This document shows, piece after piece, positions 63,834 through 64,000 of a stretch of 64,000 nt of DNA. The position numbers were made by a program, and so were the translations under genes. The stretch is from an uncultured Christensenella sp. GTDB lineage: Bacteria; Bacillota; Clostridia; Christensenellales; UBA1242. The notes below the pieces were generated by a model. That model saw nothing but the letters and a program-made list of their open reading frames with translations. It had not been told where the DNA came from and searched no databases. Position 1 is the stretch's first letter; each line of letters begins with the position of its first letter. The stretch lies in assembly GCA_949293905.1 (NCBI GenBank), contig CASFFG010000001.1, forward strand, positions 1 to 64,000. Reading direction: 5' to 3'.

Positions 63834-63879
63834 AAAAATTGACTTAATATCAAACTACAAAATGCACCGATTAAGTCAA
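63834..63879 (-). terminator. Terminator of the tRNA-Glu transcript
   Basis: On the minus strand TTGACTTAAT and ATTAAGTCAA form a perfect 10-bp stem around a 21-nt loop, followed by T6. Confidence 0.8.
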
Positions 63880-63906
63880 TCTATATACACTATATATTGT
63901 GTTGTA

Positions 63907-63981
63907 TGGTAGCCCTATGGGGAATCGAACCCCAGTCTCAACCGTGAGAGGGTCGCGTCCTAACCTCTAGACTATAGAGCC
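63907..63981 (-). tRNA. tRNA-Glu (anticodon CTC)
   Basis: 75 nt including an encoded 3' CCA. The acceptor stem GGCTCTA/TAGGGCT has two G-U pairs. The anticodon stem CGACC/GGTTG encloses loop CTCTCAC, giving anticodon CTC for codon GAG. The T-arm is TGGGG-TTCGATT-CCCCA. All arms fold normally. It is the first visible tRNA and may belong to a cluster beyond the window. Confidence 0.95.
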
Positions 63982-64000
63982 AAGTGACTTAATACTAACA

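Overview
The window is an AT-rich chromosomal segment from a bacterium of the Firmicutes (Bacillota), most likely an uncultured Clostridia-type lineage. The reasons are the gene orders (murE-mraY-murD-ftsW...murA-divIB-ftsA-ftsZ; infC-rpmI-rplT behind an attenuator leader; ruvC-ruvA-ruvB-queA-tgt-yajC-secD-secF-recJ; M50-scpA-scpB-DUF2953-like-ytfJ-dacF-rluB), a T-box riboswitch before thrS, AGGAGG-type ribosome binding sites, sigma-A promoters with 17-nt spacers, and homologues of sporulation-associated genes (YtxC, YtfJ/GerW, SpoVD-like PBP). MurE carries the DNPR motif of meso-diaminopimelate ligases, so the wall is probably DAP-type. Genetic code 11 fits throughout. I saw no rRNA, insertion sequence, prophage or CRISPR array.

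Layout. 1-2.9 kb: the end of a truncated M15-like protein, a lytic transglycosylase, a Y-family polymerase and EngB. 2.9-18.7 kb: division and wall region. rsmH and an FtsL-like gene lie on the minus strand behind a phosphoesterase, and the PBP, mur, fts and ftsZ genes run on the plus strand; murF and murG are not in the cluster. 18.8-20.9 kb: two paralogous WG-repeat proteins with matching promoters. 20.9-23.5 kb: an NMT1/SsuA-type ABC importer. 23.8-29.5 kb: small membrane proteins, an RsmC-like methyltransferase, a YtxC-like gene, then a T-box operon with an alpha/beta hydrolase frameshifted at a G10 tract, and thrS without a TGS domain. 29.6-36 kb: accessory genes, including an alcohol dehydrogenase, ALDH3-like dehydrogenase and YhhN lysoplasmalogenase group. 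36-37.4 kb: infC operon. 37.7-42.1 kb: a lipoprotein and a 1114-residue protein with about ten InlB-B-type repeats. 42.1-62.5 kb: mostly housekeeping genes in tight operons. 62.5-64 kb: a very acidic secreted protein and tRNA-Glu(CTC).

The genes mainly build and divide the cell (precursor synthesis, septal PBP, FtsA/FtsZ), process recombination intermediates (RuvABC, RecJ), modify tRNA/rRNA (QueA, Tgt, RluB, TrmH-type, RsmC-like), export proteins (YajC/SecDF) and organise chromosomes (ScpAB). The less ordinary items are several genes whose promoter -10 box lies 6-7 nt from the start codon (predicted leaderless mRNAs), the G10 tract in an AT-rich genome, the repeat adhesin locus, the plasmalogen-aldehyde gene neighbourhood, and an Asn in the FtsZ tubulin signature.
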